From the NCBI RefSeq assembly GCF_001517935.1, contig NZ_LOQF01000001.1, positions 1-64,000 of the forward strand: DNA of 64,000 nt. The letters are read 5' to 3'. The first letter of the stretch is position 1. Each line of letters opens with the position of its first letter. Below, one piece after another: positions 45,502 to 54,258 of the stretch. The DNA is from Sneathia sanguinegens. GTDB lineage: Bacteria; Fusobacteriota; Fusobacteriia; Fusobacteriales; Leptotrichiaceae. The translations under genes were made by a program, and so were the position numbers. Under the pieces are notes generated by a model. The model saw only the letters and a program-made list of their open reading frames with translations, searched no databases and was not told where the DNA came from.

Positions 45502-46593
45502 ATGGCTTGTGTTATTTTAAAAAATGTTGAAAAGCAATATCCTAATGGATTTAAAGCAGTGCATGGAATTAATTTGGAAATCAAAGATGGAGAATTTATG
45601 GTATTTGTAGGTCCATCTGGTTGTGCAAAATCTACTACATTAAGAATGATAGCAGGTTTAGAAGAAATAACTGGTGGTGAAATATATATAGGTGATACCC
45701 TAGTTAATGATGTTGCACCAAAGGATAGAGGAATAGCTATGGTTTTCCAAAATTATGCACTTTATCCACATATGACAGTATATGAAAATATGGCATTTGG
45801 TCTTAAATTAAGAAAGATATCTAAGCAAGAAATTGATAAAAGGGTTAAGGAAGCAGCGGAAAAATTGGAAATAACAGAGTTGTTGAATAGAAAACCAAAG
45901 GAAATGTCAGGAGGACAAAGACAAAGGGTAGCCTTAGGAAGAGCAATAGTTAGACATCCTAAAGTATTTCTTTTTGATGAACCTTTATCTAATTTGGATG
46001 CCAAATTAAGAGTGTCTATGCGTGTAAGAATAACTCAATTACATAAAGAACTTAAAACTACAATGATATATGTTACTCATGATCAAGTTGAAGCGATGAC
46101 AATGGGAGAAAGAATAACAGTTTTAAATTATGGTAAAATTATGCAAGTAGATACACCTTTGAATCTTTATCATAGACCAGCAAACAAATTCGTTGCAGGT
46201 TTCATTGGTTCGCCAACAATGAATTTGATAGAGGCAGATTTAATAGAAGAAGATTCAAAAATATATGTAAAAATAGCTGACCAAAAGATACCTTTAAATG
46301 CAGATAAGGCAGCTAAAGTTAAATCATATATTGGAAAAAGAGTAATTTTTGGAATAAGACCAGAGTCAATATCTTTGGGAACAGAATTAGACATTAAAGG
46401 GGAAGTAACTGTTGTAGAACAAATGGGAAATGAAGAATATATTTATTTTAATATGGGAATGAAACAATGGACTTCAAGAATAAATGTTGAAGGAATAGAT
46501 CTTAGTAAGAAATCAGGAACTTGCTATTTTAAATTTGATACAAGCAAGTGCCATATATTTGATATTGAAACAGAAAAGAATGTTAGTTTATGA
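45502..46593 (+). CDS. ugpC: Carbohydrate ABC importer ATPase (MsmK/UgpC type)
   Basis: A 363-aa ATPase with the C-terminal TOBE regulatory domain (about 240-360, FIGSPTMNLIEADL; IFGIRPESISLG). Signature MSGGQRQRVALGRA and Walker B LFDEPLSNLDAKLR are normal. Walker A reads GPSGCAKSTT, with Ala42 where Gly is usual before the lysine. Such ATPases often serve several sugar importers; no permease is adjacent. AAGGAGTTG precedes ATG 45502. It overlaps the LacI-type regulator by 4 nt, which may control it. Confidence 0.92.
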   Translation: MACVILKNVEKQYPNGFKAVHGINLEIKDGEFMVFVGPSGCAKSTTLRMIAGLEEITGGEIYIGDTLVNDVAPKDRGIAMVFQNYALYPHMTVYENMAFGLKLRKISKQEIDKRVKEAAEKLEITELLNRKPKEMSGGQRQRVALGRAIVRHPKVFLFDEPLSNLDAKLRVSMRVRITQLHKELKTTMIYVTHDQVEAMTMGERITVLNYGKIMQVDTPLNLYHRPANKFVAGFIGSPTMNLIEADLIEEDSKIYVKIADQKIPLNADKAAKVKSYIGKRVIFGIRPESISLGTELDIKGEVTVVEQMGNEEYIYFNMGMKQWTSRINVEGIDLSKKSGTCYFKFDTSKCHIFDIETEKNVSL

Positions 46594-47177
46594 AAATAAG
46601 GGTAAAGGATATCGCAGATAAATTAGGCTTATCAACATCAACTGTTAGTGTTGTTTTGAATAATAGACCTTCTAGAGTTTCAGAAAAAACAAAACAGAAG
46701 ATATTTGATATGGCAAATAAGTTAAATTATCAAAAAGATATAGATGTTAATATAGAGGATAAATTAAGAGCAAAAACTATTGCAATTTTAATAGTTTCAT
46801 TTTCTTGTGAAGAACAGATGAAAATTGTAGTTAAATTAGTAGAGGAATTAAAAAAAATTAATTATACAAGTTTAGTAATTCAAACTAAGGATGAAGATAT
46901 TTTGAATGTTTTGGATATAGTAGTTTCAAAAGCAGTAGATGGTATTATACTACTAGAGCCAAATGAATTAGATATTTTGGAACAATATTTTGAAATTTTT
47001 AGTTTGCCAAAGGTTATATTCACTAGAAGTGATAAGATATTTAATTTTAATTGCTTTAGCATAGATAAAGAAGAAAAAATAAATGAAAAGAATATAGAAT
47101 ATATTATAAAAAAACTTATTGATTTAGTTCTATATCCTGAAGAAAAAGCAGTTAATATACATTTAAAAAGGCTATAA
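46590..47177 (+). CDS. Shortened LacI-family transcriptional regulator
   Basis: A 195-aa LacI-type protein, against about 330 in the family. The DNA-binding HTH is intact (RVKDIADKLGLSTSTVSVVL, RPSRVSEKTKQKIFDMANKL), and the first half of the sensor subdomain is present (IAILIVSFS to VDGIILLEPNEL and LPKVIFTRSD). After FSIDKEEKI the chain passes straight to a C-terminal-like end (IIKKLIDLVLYPEEKAVNIH), so about 130 residues of the sensor seem to be missing from the middle. The frame is open and ends in a proper terminator. It overlaps the ATPase gene by 4 nt. It may bind DNA without responding to a sugar. Confidence 0.8.
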   Translation: MKIRVKDIADKLGLSTSTVSVVLNNRPSRVSEKTKQKIFDMANKLNYQKDIDVNIEDKLRAKTIAILIVSFSCEEQMKIVVKLVEELKKINYTSLVIQTKDEDILNVLDIVVSKAVDGIILLEPNELDILEQYFEIFSLPKVIFTRSDKIFNFNCFSIDKEEKINEKNIEYIIKKLIDLVLYPEEKAVNIHLKRL

Positions 47178-47192
47178 TCATAGCCTTTTTTG
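47165..47192. terminator. Bidirectional terminator holding both stop codons
   Basis: AAAAAGGCTAT and ATAGCCTTTTT (47165-47191) form a stem with a tiny loop; the loop contains the LacI-type stop TAA (47175-47177) and the complement of the synthetase stop TGA (47178-47180). Confidence 0.8.
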
Positions 47193-47867
47193 TTGAGTAA
47201 TTAAATTTTTAACATTACGCATTTTATCGTCTAAATTTGCACTCAATTTTGCACATTCAAGTAAGAGTTCTTGAATTTTTTCTGTATTATCAATATCTTT
47301 TTTATAGCGAATTTTATGCTCTATAGTTGCCCAAAAATCCATACCTATAGTTCTAAATTGAATTTCAACTTTTCTATATATCATTTTTTCATATAGAAAA
47401 ATGGGAATTTCAACAATTAGATGATAGCTTCTATAACCATTAGGTTTTGGATTTTTAATATAGTCTTTCTCTTCAAATATTTTCAAATCATATTGTGCCT
47501 TAAGTGATTCAATGATGCTATAAACATCATCAACAAAGTGACAAATAACTCTTATTCCAGCAATATCAAAAATATTTTCTTCTATATCTTTTTTTGTTAA
47601 AGCAATGCCCCTTCTTTTTAGCTTTGAAATTAAACTTATAGGGGTTTTGATCCTACTTTTTATGCTTTCTATTGGATTCCCTTCTTTTCTAACAGAAAAT
47701 TCTACATTCAAAACTTTTAATTTAGTTTCAACTTCTAATAAGGCACATTCATGCTCAGCAATTAATTTTTGATAGGGATAAGAGCTTTTTAAAATAACTT
47801 CAAATTGCTCATCATCTAAAGTTTCATAGAGTGTTTGTAACTGTTCAAAAACAGTAAAATCAAGCAT
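47178..47867 (-). CDS. Small alarmone synthetase / GTP pyrophosphokinase family (RelQ/YjbM-like)
   Basis: A 229-aa RelA/SpoT-synthetase-domain protein lacking the hydrolase and regulatory domains. Recognised by SRIKTPISLISKLKRRGIAL, DIEENIFDIAGIRVICHFVD (catalytic Asp-Ile-Ala-Gly-Ile-Arg), KNPKPNGYRSYHLIVEIPI and the Glu in VEIQFRTIGMDFWATIEHKI. It would make (p)ppGpp from GTP/GDP and ATP. GGTGGTG precedes ATG 47867. Upstream on the minus strand, TGCTAAAAT is a plausible extended -10. Confidence 0.92.
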   Translation of the reverse strand: MLDFTVFEQLQTLYETLDDEQFEVILKSSYPYQKLIAEHECALLEVETKLKVLNVEFSVRKEGNPIESIKSRIKTPISLISKLKRRGIALTKKDIEENIFDIAGIRVICHFVDDVYSIIESLKAQYDLKIFEEKDYIKNPKPNGYRSYHLIVEIPIFLYEKMIYRKVEIQFRTIGMDFWATIEHKIRYKKDIDNTEKIQELLLECAKLSANLDDKMRNVKNLITQQKRL

Positions 47868-47898
47868 TTAATTCACCACCTTTACTATATTTTAGCAT

Positions 47899-47936
47899 AA
47901 AAAAAACAAACAAGCTAGAAAATCTAACTTGTTTGT
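47899..47936 (-). terminator. Terminator of the 47945-49528 outer-membrane protein gene
   Basis: ACAAACAAGCTAG (47906-47918) pairs with CTAACTTGTTTGT (47924-47936; one non-canonical pair), and on the minus strand the stem is followed by a run of Ts (47899-47906). Confidence 0.8.
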
Positions 47937-47944
47937 AATTATTT

Positions 47945-49528
47945 TTACCATTCATATTTAACATTTACACTTGGTTTAATTTGAACATTTCTAAATTCAA
48001 ATTTATCTCTCTTATCATTTTTCTTATTATCCAAAGTAATAGGTAATTCAGCATTAGCACTTACAGTGAATTTAGAAATTGGTTTGTATGCAACTGATAA
48101 TTTAGGTGTAATTTCTAATGAAACAAAGTTGTAATTTGTATTGTCAACGCCATTAGTCTTAAATTCATGTTGACTTCTCTTCTTAGCTAATGGAGATTTC
48201 AATTCAGTAGCTTCAACCTTAACATTAAGTTCTGGAGTTAAAGTAACTGCATCTATTAATTCATAATCATATTTAGCACCTAAAGCAACTTTTACATAAC
48301 CAGCATGTAGAGTATGGTTAGTTTCATTTGTTTTACCATCTTTATCAAGGTGATCACTATTGTTCTTTTCTAATTTTCTTTCAATCTTATTATCTTTTTT
48401 AGTTAAAGTAGTTTTAATATCAATATTACTGCTTGTTCCACCAAATGTAGTATCAGCAGTCAATGTTAATTTGTCAATAGCAGTATATGTAGCCTTTATA
48501 TTTGTTCCGTAGTGGAATTTTAAAAGAGTTTCAAAAGATGTAGGGTTATTAGCATCAGTAGAAATACTGTTTATATCTATCATACCAAAATTATTTCTAG
48601 TAATTGTATCATCTTGAAGTTCAAATATATTTTGTAAGAATACCTTATTTTCTAATTTTAATTTATCTTTTTCGTATGTAAGATTTAAAGCAACAGCACC
48701 TGTTCCAGTATGTTTTACACCTTCAGCAAACTCGGCATCATCCTTACCAATTAAGAAGTCTTTATATTTTCCTTTATCATTACCATCGATAAAGTTAATA
48801 TATTTGACATATGCTTCTCCACCTAAAACTAAGTTATTAAGAACTTTGTAATTTAATTTAGCTTCTCCTCTAATATCTTTAACTGATTTAAAGAATTCAG
48901 GTTCATAATATGTGAATTTCTTTTTATCTTTAGTAACTTCTTTCTTTTCAAATTGCCAATCATGTTTAACTTCAGCTTCAAGTTTAGAATCAACAAATTT
49001 AGGGTTTGTAACATTTAAATAAACCTTTTGAGTAGATGTTATGCTTTTACCTTCAACTTTTTCAGTTCCACCTAACTTTAATTCGTGAGTAGTGTTATAT
49101 CCTAATGTAGCTTTGTTCTTTATTTCATAATTTGCATCTAATTCAGCTTTAATTTTTTCTGGAATATTGTATTCAGCTTTAACTGATGAATGGAAACCTT
49201 TTAATTCAGGGAATTCATATTTAGCCCAAACTTTTGAACCATCATTTTTTTCTTTTAAAGTTTTGAACCCTTCAAATTGAGTAGAATCTTTTTTACCTAA
49301 TTTAAATAATGTCAATTCTTTTAATCCTAATTCAGTACCAAAACTAAATCCTGAATTTGCAACCTTAACTTCAGATTTTAATTTAGCAGAAGTCTTATTT
49401 TCAGTTAGCACTTCATTTACTTTTTCAGCTTTCATTTCATTTTTTACTTCTAATTCAACTGTTCCTGTAGTAGCAGCTAATGAAGCAACACTTGCTATTA
49501 ATGCAGTTAATAATAGTGATTTTTTCAT
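47945..49528 (-). CDS. Outer-membrane beta-barrel protein, paralogue 1
   Basis: A 527-aa exported protein with a signal peptide (MKKSLLLTALIASVASLA, cleavage after about residue 19). The rest has the alternating pattern of beta-barrel strands, with aromatic strand ends, and the C terminus is KPSVNVKYEW, the terminal-Trp signal used by barrel assembly. ATG 49528 was preferred to an upstream in-frame start at 49576 because AAAAGGAGAT precedes it and a signal peptide follows. It is a paralogue of the gene at 49696-51237. A porin or structural barrel role is inferred. Confidence 0.78.
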   Translation of the reverse strand: MKKSLLLTALIASVASLAATTGTVELEVKNEMKAEKVNEVLTENKTSAKLKSEVKVANSGFSFGTELGLKELTLFKLGKKDSTQFEGFKTLKEKNDGSKVWAKYEFPELKGFHSSVKAEYNIPEKIKAELDANYEIKNKATLGYNTTHELKLGGTEKVEGKSITSTQKVYLNVTNPKFVDSKLEAEVKHDWQFEKKEVTKDKKKFTYYEPEFFKSVKDIRGEAKLNYKVLNNLVLGGEAYVKYINFIDGNDKGKYKDFLIGKDDAEFAEGVKHTGTGAVALNLTYEKDKLKLENKVFLQNIFELQDDTITRNNFGMIDINSISTDANNPTSFETLLKFHYGTNIKATYTAIDKLTLTADTTFGGTSSNIDIKTTLTKKDNKIERKLEKNNSDHLDKDGKTNETNHTLHAGYVKVALGAKYDYELIDAVTLTPELNVKVEATELKSPLAKKRSQHEFKTNGVDNTNYNFVSLEITPKLSVAYKPISKFTVSANAELPITLDNKKNDKRDKFEFRNVQIKPSVNVKYEW

Positions 49529-49551
49529 ATTGTATATCTCCTTTTCACGAT

Positions 49552-49565
49552 ATTTACTAAATATA
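49552..49565 (-). promoter_or_regulatory. Probable -10 of outer-membrane protein 1 gene
   Basis: The minus strand reads GGTATAATATATTT close to the RBS, preceded by a small CCTC/GAGG hairpin with a T-rich loop. Good -10, no clear -35; the exact extent is approximate. Confidence 0.45.
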
Positions 49566-49670
49566 TTATACCTCAAAAAACGAGGATTAGAAAGTGAATA
49601 ATTAGTTTATCCTTAGTATTTTTATTAACCAATTTATTTTATTATAAATTAAATGTAATAAAAACGGTAT

Positions 49671-49693
49671 TTAACTAATTTAACTAATTTAAC
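49671..49693. repeat. Short tandem repeat, 9-bp unit
   Basis: TTAACTAAT repeats at 49671, 49680 and partly 49689 (2.6 copies), just downstream of the minus-strand outer-membrane protein 2 stop. Confidence 0.8.
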
Positions 49694-49695
49694 AA

Positions 49696-51237
49696 TTACC
49701 ATACATATTTAATATTTAATCCACTCTTAACAACTTGAGTGTAATAAATTGATAATGCTGATTTCTTAACTGTGTCATTTCCATTTTTTTCTTCTTTAAA
49801 ATTAATGAATTTGGCTGGTGCACTAACAAAACCAGTTAATGTTAAGCTTTTAACAGGTGTGTAAGCTACTGTTAATTTAGGTTCTACTTCAGCTGTAGTT
49901 AAGAAAAACTTATTGAATTGATCTGCTGTTGCTGCATTTTTTCTAGCGTTTTCATCCTTCAACATTTTAAATCCTTCTTTAACCTTAGTATAATCAAATT
50001 TATCTACTGAAGCAGATAATACTAATTCAGGGCTTACAATTAATTTGTTCTTAACAGCATTTATGTTGTATTTAAGACCTAATTTAGTTTTCCAATATCC
50101 TAAAGTATTGCAATTATTTTTATCTAAAATATTTTCACTTGTTGCAGCAAATACATTATTGAAATCTACATTCATACCAAATTTATTATTATATTTAACA
50201 CCTAAAATAGCACCATATTTTAAATCGTGTATAGAATCATTACCAGAATTTTCAATTTTTTTAAAGTGTTGTATGAATAATTTACCTATTAAATTAGTTT
50301 TTGTATTTGCCTTATATGTAGCTTCTCCTATAACTGATTCTAGGTGTCTAACATCTTTTACTTTTTCAACATCTTTTTCTAACATGAAATCAAAATATTT
50401 AAGTTCAGTTGCACCGAATCTGTATTTGAAGTATGATCTTGCATCTAATGATAATTTATCAAAAGCATTGTAATATACTAAAGCTTGTCCACGAAGATTT
50501 TTAACAGCTTTTTCAGGTTCTTGACCATAGTCATGTTCTACACTGAATGAAAGCTTTGAGTTCTTGAACATAGGATGTGCAGTTTCAACTGATATAGTAT
50601 GTTCAGATCTAATATCTTTGTCTGCTGTAAATTTTTCATTGGCATTAAAAGTAGTTTTAGTTAAGAATTTAAATGTATTTTCTTCATACATAGTCTTAAA
50701 TTCAGCTTCTCCAGTAACTGGTACAACATATTTGTTGTCTTTATATTTAGCACCAACTTTTAATTTACCAGACATAATGAAGTTGTTATATTCAGGTAAA
50801 GTTAATTTTGCCCAAATATTTGAATTGTCATCAAAATCTGTTAAGTAATCTTTTAAAGATATAGTTTTATTATCATCAGCAAATTTAAATAATTTTAAAT
50901 CTTTACCTTTAATATCAGCACCAAAACTAAAACCAGTGTCTTTAATGTTTACTTGAGTTTTAACACCTAATTTTGTTTTATGTTCTTTTAAACCAAATTT
51001 TTGTTCATCTTTTTTTTCTGTTGGTTTTTTTTGATTTGGATCTTTTTTTCCTAAAACAGTAGTAGATTGAATAGCTACACCACTAGTTTTAGGTTTAGGT
51101 TTATTACTGTCATCAAGCAATTTCTTCTCATAAGTTCCGAATTCAGTTTCATTTTCAATATATGATTCAACAAAACCAGTAGTTGAGGCTAAAGCAACTG
51201 AGGCTAGTAAAGTTGACAATAAAATTGTTTTTTTCAT
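49696..51237 (-). CDS. Outer-membrane beta-barrel protein, paralogue 2
   Basis: A 513-aa exported protein related to the one downstream: signal peptide MKKTILLSTLLASVALAS, a shared stretch (DTGFSFGADIKGKDLKLFKF here, SGFSFGTELGLKELTLFKLG there), KNLRGQALVYYNAFDKLSLD, and the C terminus SGLNIKYVW. The C-terminal aromatic and alternating strands indicate an outer-membrane barrel. A lysine- and threonine-rich segment (residues about 40-90) differs from paralogue 1. GGAGAAAAA precedes ATG 51237. Likely major outer-membrane porin-type proteins. Confidence 0.77.
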   Translation of the reverse strand: MKKTILLSTLLASVALASTTGFVESYIENETEFGTYEKKLLDDSNKPKPKTSGVAIQSTTVLGKKDPNQKKPTEKKDEQKFGLKEHKTKLGVKTQVNIKDTGFSFGADIKGKDLKLFKFADDNKTISLKDYLTDFDDNSNIWAKLTLPEYNNFIMSGKLKVGAKYKDNKYVVPVTGEAEFKTMYEENTFKFLTKTTFNANEKFTADKDIRSEHTISVETAHPMFKNSKLSFSVEHDYGQEPEKAVKNLRGQALVYYNAFDKLSLDARSYFKYRFGATELKYFDFMLEKDVEKVKDVRHLESVIGEATYKANTKTNLIGKLFIQHFKKIENSGNDSIHDLKYGAILGVKYNNKFGMNVDFNNVFAATSENILDKNNCNTLGYWKTKLGLKYNINAVKNKLIVSPELVLSASVDKFDYTKVKEGFKMLKDENARKNAATADQFNKFFLTTAEVEPKLTVAYTPVKSLTLTGFVSAPAKFINFKEEKNGNDTVKKSALSIYYTQVVKSGLNIKYVW

Positions 51238-51311
51238 TATTTTTCTCCTTATCTAAAAATATATATTTACGAAAATTTTTAAAGCTGCTTTCTGCAACTG
51301 CATATATCTAT

Positions 51312-51340
51312 ATTTTAACCAAAAAAACACTTAAAGTAAA
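51312..51340 (-). promoter_or_regulatory. Promoter of outer-membrane protein 2 gene
   Basis: Minus strand: TTTACT (51340-51335), 17-nt spacer, TAAAAT (51317-51312). Confidence 0.6.
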
Positions 51341-51398
51341 GAGATTAAAGAATAATTTATTTTATTTTTTTAATAAAAGATAAAGAAGGGAGCAAACA

Positions 51399-51427
51399 TT
51401 GCAATTTGTTAATTGAGATGATATAAT
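51399..51427 (+). promoter_or_regulatory. Promoter of the SurA/PpiD-like gene
   Basis: TTGCAA (51399-51404), 17-nt spacer ending TGA, TATAAT (51422-51427): an extended -10 promoter, divergent from the outer-membrane protein gene. Confidence 0.7.
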
Positions 51428-51460
51428 TGATAACATAAATGAGAATTTTGGGAGGAAACA

Positions 51461-53251
51461 ATGGCACTTAGAAAATTTAGCAAATATATGAAAATAATGA
51501 CAATATTAATAATAGTTTCAGCTGTCTTGTCTGCTGGATTTGCGGGATATCAATATTTAACAGCATATTTTCATAATAGAAAAGAAGTTTTGTGTGTAAT
51601 CAATGGCGAAAAAGTGTATAAGCAAGACTATGAAAATGAATACAAAAATATTAAAGAAAATATAGAAAATGTATATCGTCAATATGGAAGAGAAAAAGAT
51701 AAAGACTTTGTTAAAGTACCAGATAAAGTTGTTAAAGAAATGGCAATGGCATCTATTACTAATAGTACTTTATCAAAAGTTTTGGCACATAATTTAAAAA
51801 TTGAAGTTAGTTCTGTAGATGTAAATGCAAAAATGACTGAAATAGAAAATAAATATGGTGGTAAGGAAACTTTATCTTTATTATTAGCACAAAAGGGAGC
51901 TACTATAGCTGATTTGAAAGCAAATATTAAAGATTCATTGATAGCTCAAAAAACAATTGAAAAATTCAAAGAAAAGATAAGACCTACAGATAAGCAATTA
52001 GCAGATTTGTATAATAGATTTAAATATACTGAATTTGATTCAAGACAATTTTCAGAAGTTAAAGATCAAGTAGAAGATATGTATTATAAGCAAAATCTTG
52101 ATTATTTACTTAATTCTAGTGTAGAAGAACTATTTAATAAAGCAACAATTAAGACTAAGAATAAGGAAATAAAGGAATTATTTGATAATATAAAGAAGAT
52201 TGAAGTTCAAGTTTCAGATGTTAAGGTTTCAAGAAAAGATATGTTAAACATGTATGTAACATTAGCAGTACAAAGTGAAAAAGGATATTCTGCTGATCTA
52301 GAAGCTAAGACTAATGAAGAACAAAAGAAAGAAATTGAAAAATTAATTGAAAAAGAAAAAATTGCAAATGAACATGGAATAAAAGGTATGGCAGGTGTTA
52401 CACCAATTAATAGAATACATAGTGCATTGCAAAACTATTATTACTACTTAGTTGATACATATAAACCAAGTGAAGAAGAAATGAAAGCATGGTTTGCAAA
52501 AAATAAAAGTAGATATGATATAAAGAATACTGTAGCTGGTGAAATATTTGGTAAAGATTATAAAACATCAGAAATAGACTTGAAAAATACTGAAAACAAG
52601 GCTAAAGAATTAATGAAGACAATAACAAAAGGTAATTTTGCAAGCAAAGCAAAAGAAAATTCAGATGATACTGGAACAAAGAAAGTCGGTGGAGAATTAG
52701 GTTGGGTTGATATAGATAGCTTAGTTAAGGAATTTAGAGTAGTTGAAGGTAAAAAAGCTGGAACTATAGTTGGACCTATAAAGACTGTTTATGGATATCA
52801 TATTGTTTTAGTAGAAGATGTTGATGCAAAAAATTCTAAGAGGGTAAAATTAAGACATATACTTTTAAAACCAATTAGTTCAGAAGATACAAAAAATAAG
52901 GTAAAGAAAGAAGTTGTTGATATAGAAAATCAAATTAAAGCAGGTAAATTAACTTGGGAACAAATAACAACAGATAAGACACAAAAATATAGTGAATTTA
53001 ATATAAGAGAACAATTTTCATTAATAGAAAGAAATTCAGCACTACCTAAAGTAGGATATTCAAAAGAATTAATGGATGAATTATTCAAAATAAAAGTTGG
53101 TGAATTTTTAGAAAAAGATTTAGGAAATTGTTTTGTAATAATACAAAAAACACAAGAAATTCCATATAAAGAAGCAAAATTTGATGATCTTAAAGATAGA
53201 ATTAGGGTAGAAATGGGATTCAAATATGCTGATAGCGAATTAGGTAAATAG
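51461..53251 (+). CDS. Periplasmic peptidyl-prolyl isomerase/foldase (PpiD/SurA-like)
   Basis: A 596-aa envelope protein with one N-terminal membrane anchor (about 12-32, IMTILIIVSAVLSAGFAGYQ). A SurA-N-like chaperone domain follows (EVLCVINGEKVYKQDYENEY, TNSTLSKVLAHNLKIEVSSV), then a PpiC parvulin domain about residues 370-470 (GGELGWVDIDSLVKEFRVVE; GPIKTVYGYHIVLVEDV) and a partial second rotamase-like segment (VKLRHILLKPISS). It probably escorts outer-membrane proteins. It lies divergently beside the two outer-membrane barrel genes, which fits a client relationship. GGGAGGAAAC precedes ATG 51461. Confidence 0.85.
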   Translation: MALRKFSKYMKIMTILIIVSAVLSAGFAGYQYLTAYFHNRKEVLCVINGEKVYKQDYENEYKNIKENIENVYRQYGREKDKDFVKVPDKVVKEMAMASITNSTLSKVLAHNLKIEVSSVDVNAKMTEIENKYGGKETLSLLLAQKGATIADLKANIKDSLIAQKTIEKFKEKIRPTDKQLADLYNRFKYTEFDSRQFSEVKDQVEDMYYKQNLDYLLNSSVEELFNKATIKTKNKEIKELFDNIKKIEVQVSDVKVSRKDMLNMYVTLAVQSEKGYSADLEAKTNEEQKKEIEKLIEKEKIANEHGIKGMAGVTPINRIHSALQNYYYYLVDTYKPSEEEMKAWFAKNKSRYDIKNTVAGEIFGKDYKTSEIDLKNTENKAKELMKTITKGNFASKAKENSDDTGTKKVGGELGWVDIDSLVKEFRVVEGKKAGTIVGPIKTVYGYHIVLVEDVDAKNSKRVKLRHILLKPISSEDTKNKVKKEVVDIENQIKAGKLTWEQITTDKTQKYSEFNIREQFSLIERNSALPKVGYSKELMDELFKIKVGEFLEKDLGNCFVIIQKTQEIPYKEAKFDDLKDRIRVEMGFKYADSELGK

Positions 53252-53276
53252 AAAATGCTCGAAAGAGCATTTTTTT
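53252..53276 (+). terminator. Terminator of the foldase gene
   Basis: AAAATGCTC (53252-53260), GAAA tetraloop, GAGCATTTT (53265-53273), T run. Confidence 0.88.
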
Positions 53277-53337
53277 ATGGAGAACTATTTGAAAATATAG
53301 TATAATAAGTATATTAAATTTGAAAAGAGGCATCGGC

Positions 53338-54258
53338 ATGTATTATCTAAAAAAAATAATAAAGGGAATATTCAGTATTTATATAATAACAACAATATCA
53401 TTTTTTTTGATATCGATAATACCAGGCAATCCTGCAACAGTAATTCTGGGTGTTGACGCTTCTCAAGATAGGATAGATGCATTTATAAGAAACTTTGGTT
53501 TAGATAAACCATTGGGAATAAGATATGTTCTGTGGTTAAAAAAAGTTTTACATGGTGATATGGGTATATCATTAAAATTACAAATACCTGTAAAAGAATT
53601 GATTTTAGATAAATTACCCATAACAATATTAACCAGTCTTATAACTTTGCTTATAATCTTTATAGTGTCTATACCTTTATCTTTTTATTTAAATAAAATA
53701 AAAGATGAAAAAATAATAAAAAGATGGAATAAAATTTTGGCACTAACTATATCTATACCTTCATTTTGGTTAGCTATTTTAATAATTTATGTATTCAGTG
53801 TAGTTTTAAAAGTGGCTCAATTAAGTTATGATGATAGTATTTTTTCTCTATTTATTCCTTGTCTAATAATTTCATTATCAAAAATAGGACAATTAACATA
53901 TAATTTGAAAAAAAATTTATATCACGAAACTAGAGAAGAATATATAAAATATCTATATTCAAATGGAATGAAACTTAAATATCTTAATATGTATGTTTTA
54001 AAAAATGCAATTTTACCAGTGATACCATTAATAGGTCTAATGTTAATTGACTTAATAACAGGAGTTGTAATTATAGAACAAATTTTTGCTATACCGGGTA
54101 TAGGAAGATTATTGCTACTTTCTGTATATACAAGGGATATTCCTTTATTACAAGGCTTAATAATTTATACTTCAACAGCTGTAATTGCCATTAATGTAGT
54201 CATAGATATACTTTATGGACTTTTAGACAAGAGAATAGTGCTAGGTGATAAAAAATGA
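53338..54258 (+). CDS. Peptide/nickel-type ABC transporter permease (NikB/OppB type)
   Basis: A 306-aa permease. The N-terminal SIIPGNPATVILGVDASQDR loop and NFGLDKPLGIRYVLWLKKVL are typical, as is the EAA loop YIKYLYSNGMKLKYLNMYVL, and ITGVVIIEQIFAIPGIGRLL. ATG 53338 was preferred to TTG 53320 since AAGAGG lies 7 nt before it. A TATAAT sits at 53301. It overlaps the next permease by 4 nt. The Arg/Gly-rich EAA loop is less conserved than in the 39987 permease. Confidence 0.9.
   Translation: MYYLKKIIKGIFSIYIITTISFFLISIIPGNPATVILGVDASQDRIDAFIRNFGLDKPLGIRYVLWLKKVLHGDMGISLKLQIPVKELILDKLPITILTSLITLLIIFIVSIPLSFYLNKIKDEKIIKRWNKILALTISIPSFWLAILIIYVFSVVLKVAQLSYDDSIFSLFIPCLIISLSKIGQLTYNLKKNLYHETREEYIKYLYSNGMKLKYLNMYVLKNAILPVIPLIGLMLIDLITGVVIIEQIFAIPGIGRLLLLSVYTRDIPLLQGLIIYTSTAVIAINVVIDILYGLLDKRIVLGDKK

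Noticed and set aside
49671-49693. 9-bp tandem repeat as an iteron or phase-variable tract
   Set aside because: Only 2.6 copies, placed downstream of a stop codon, with no replication gene near.
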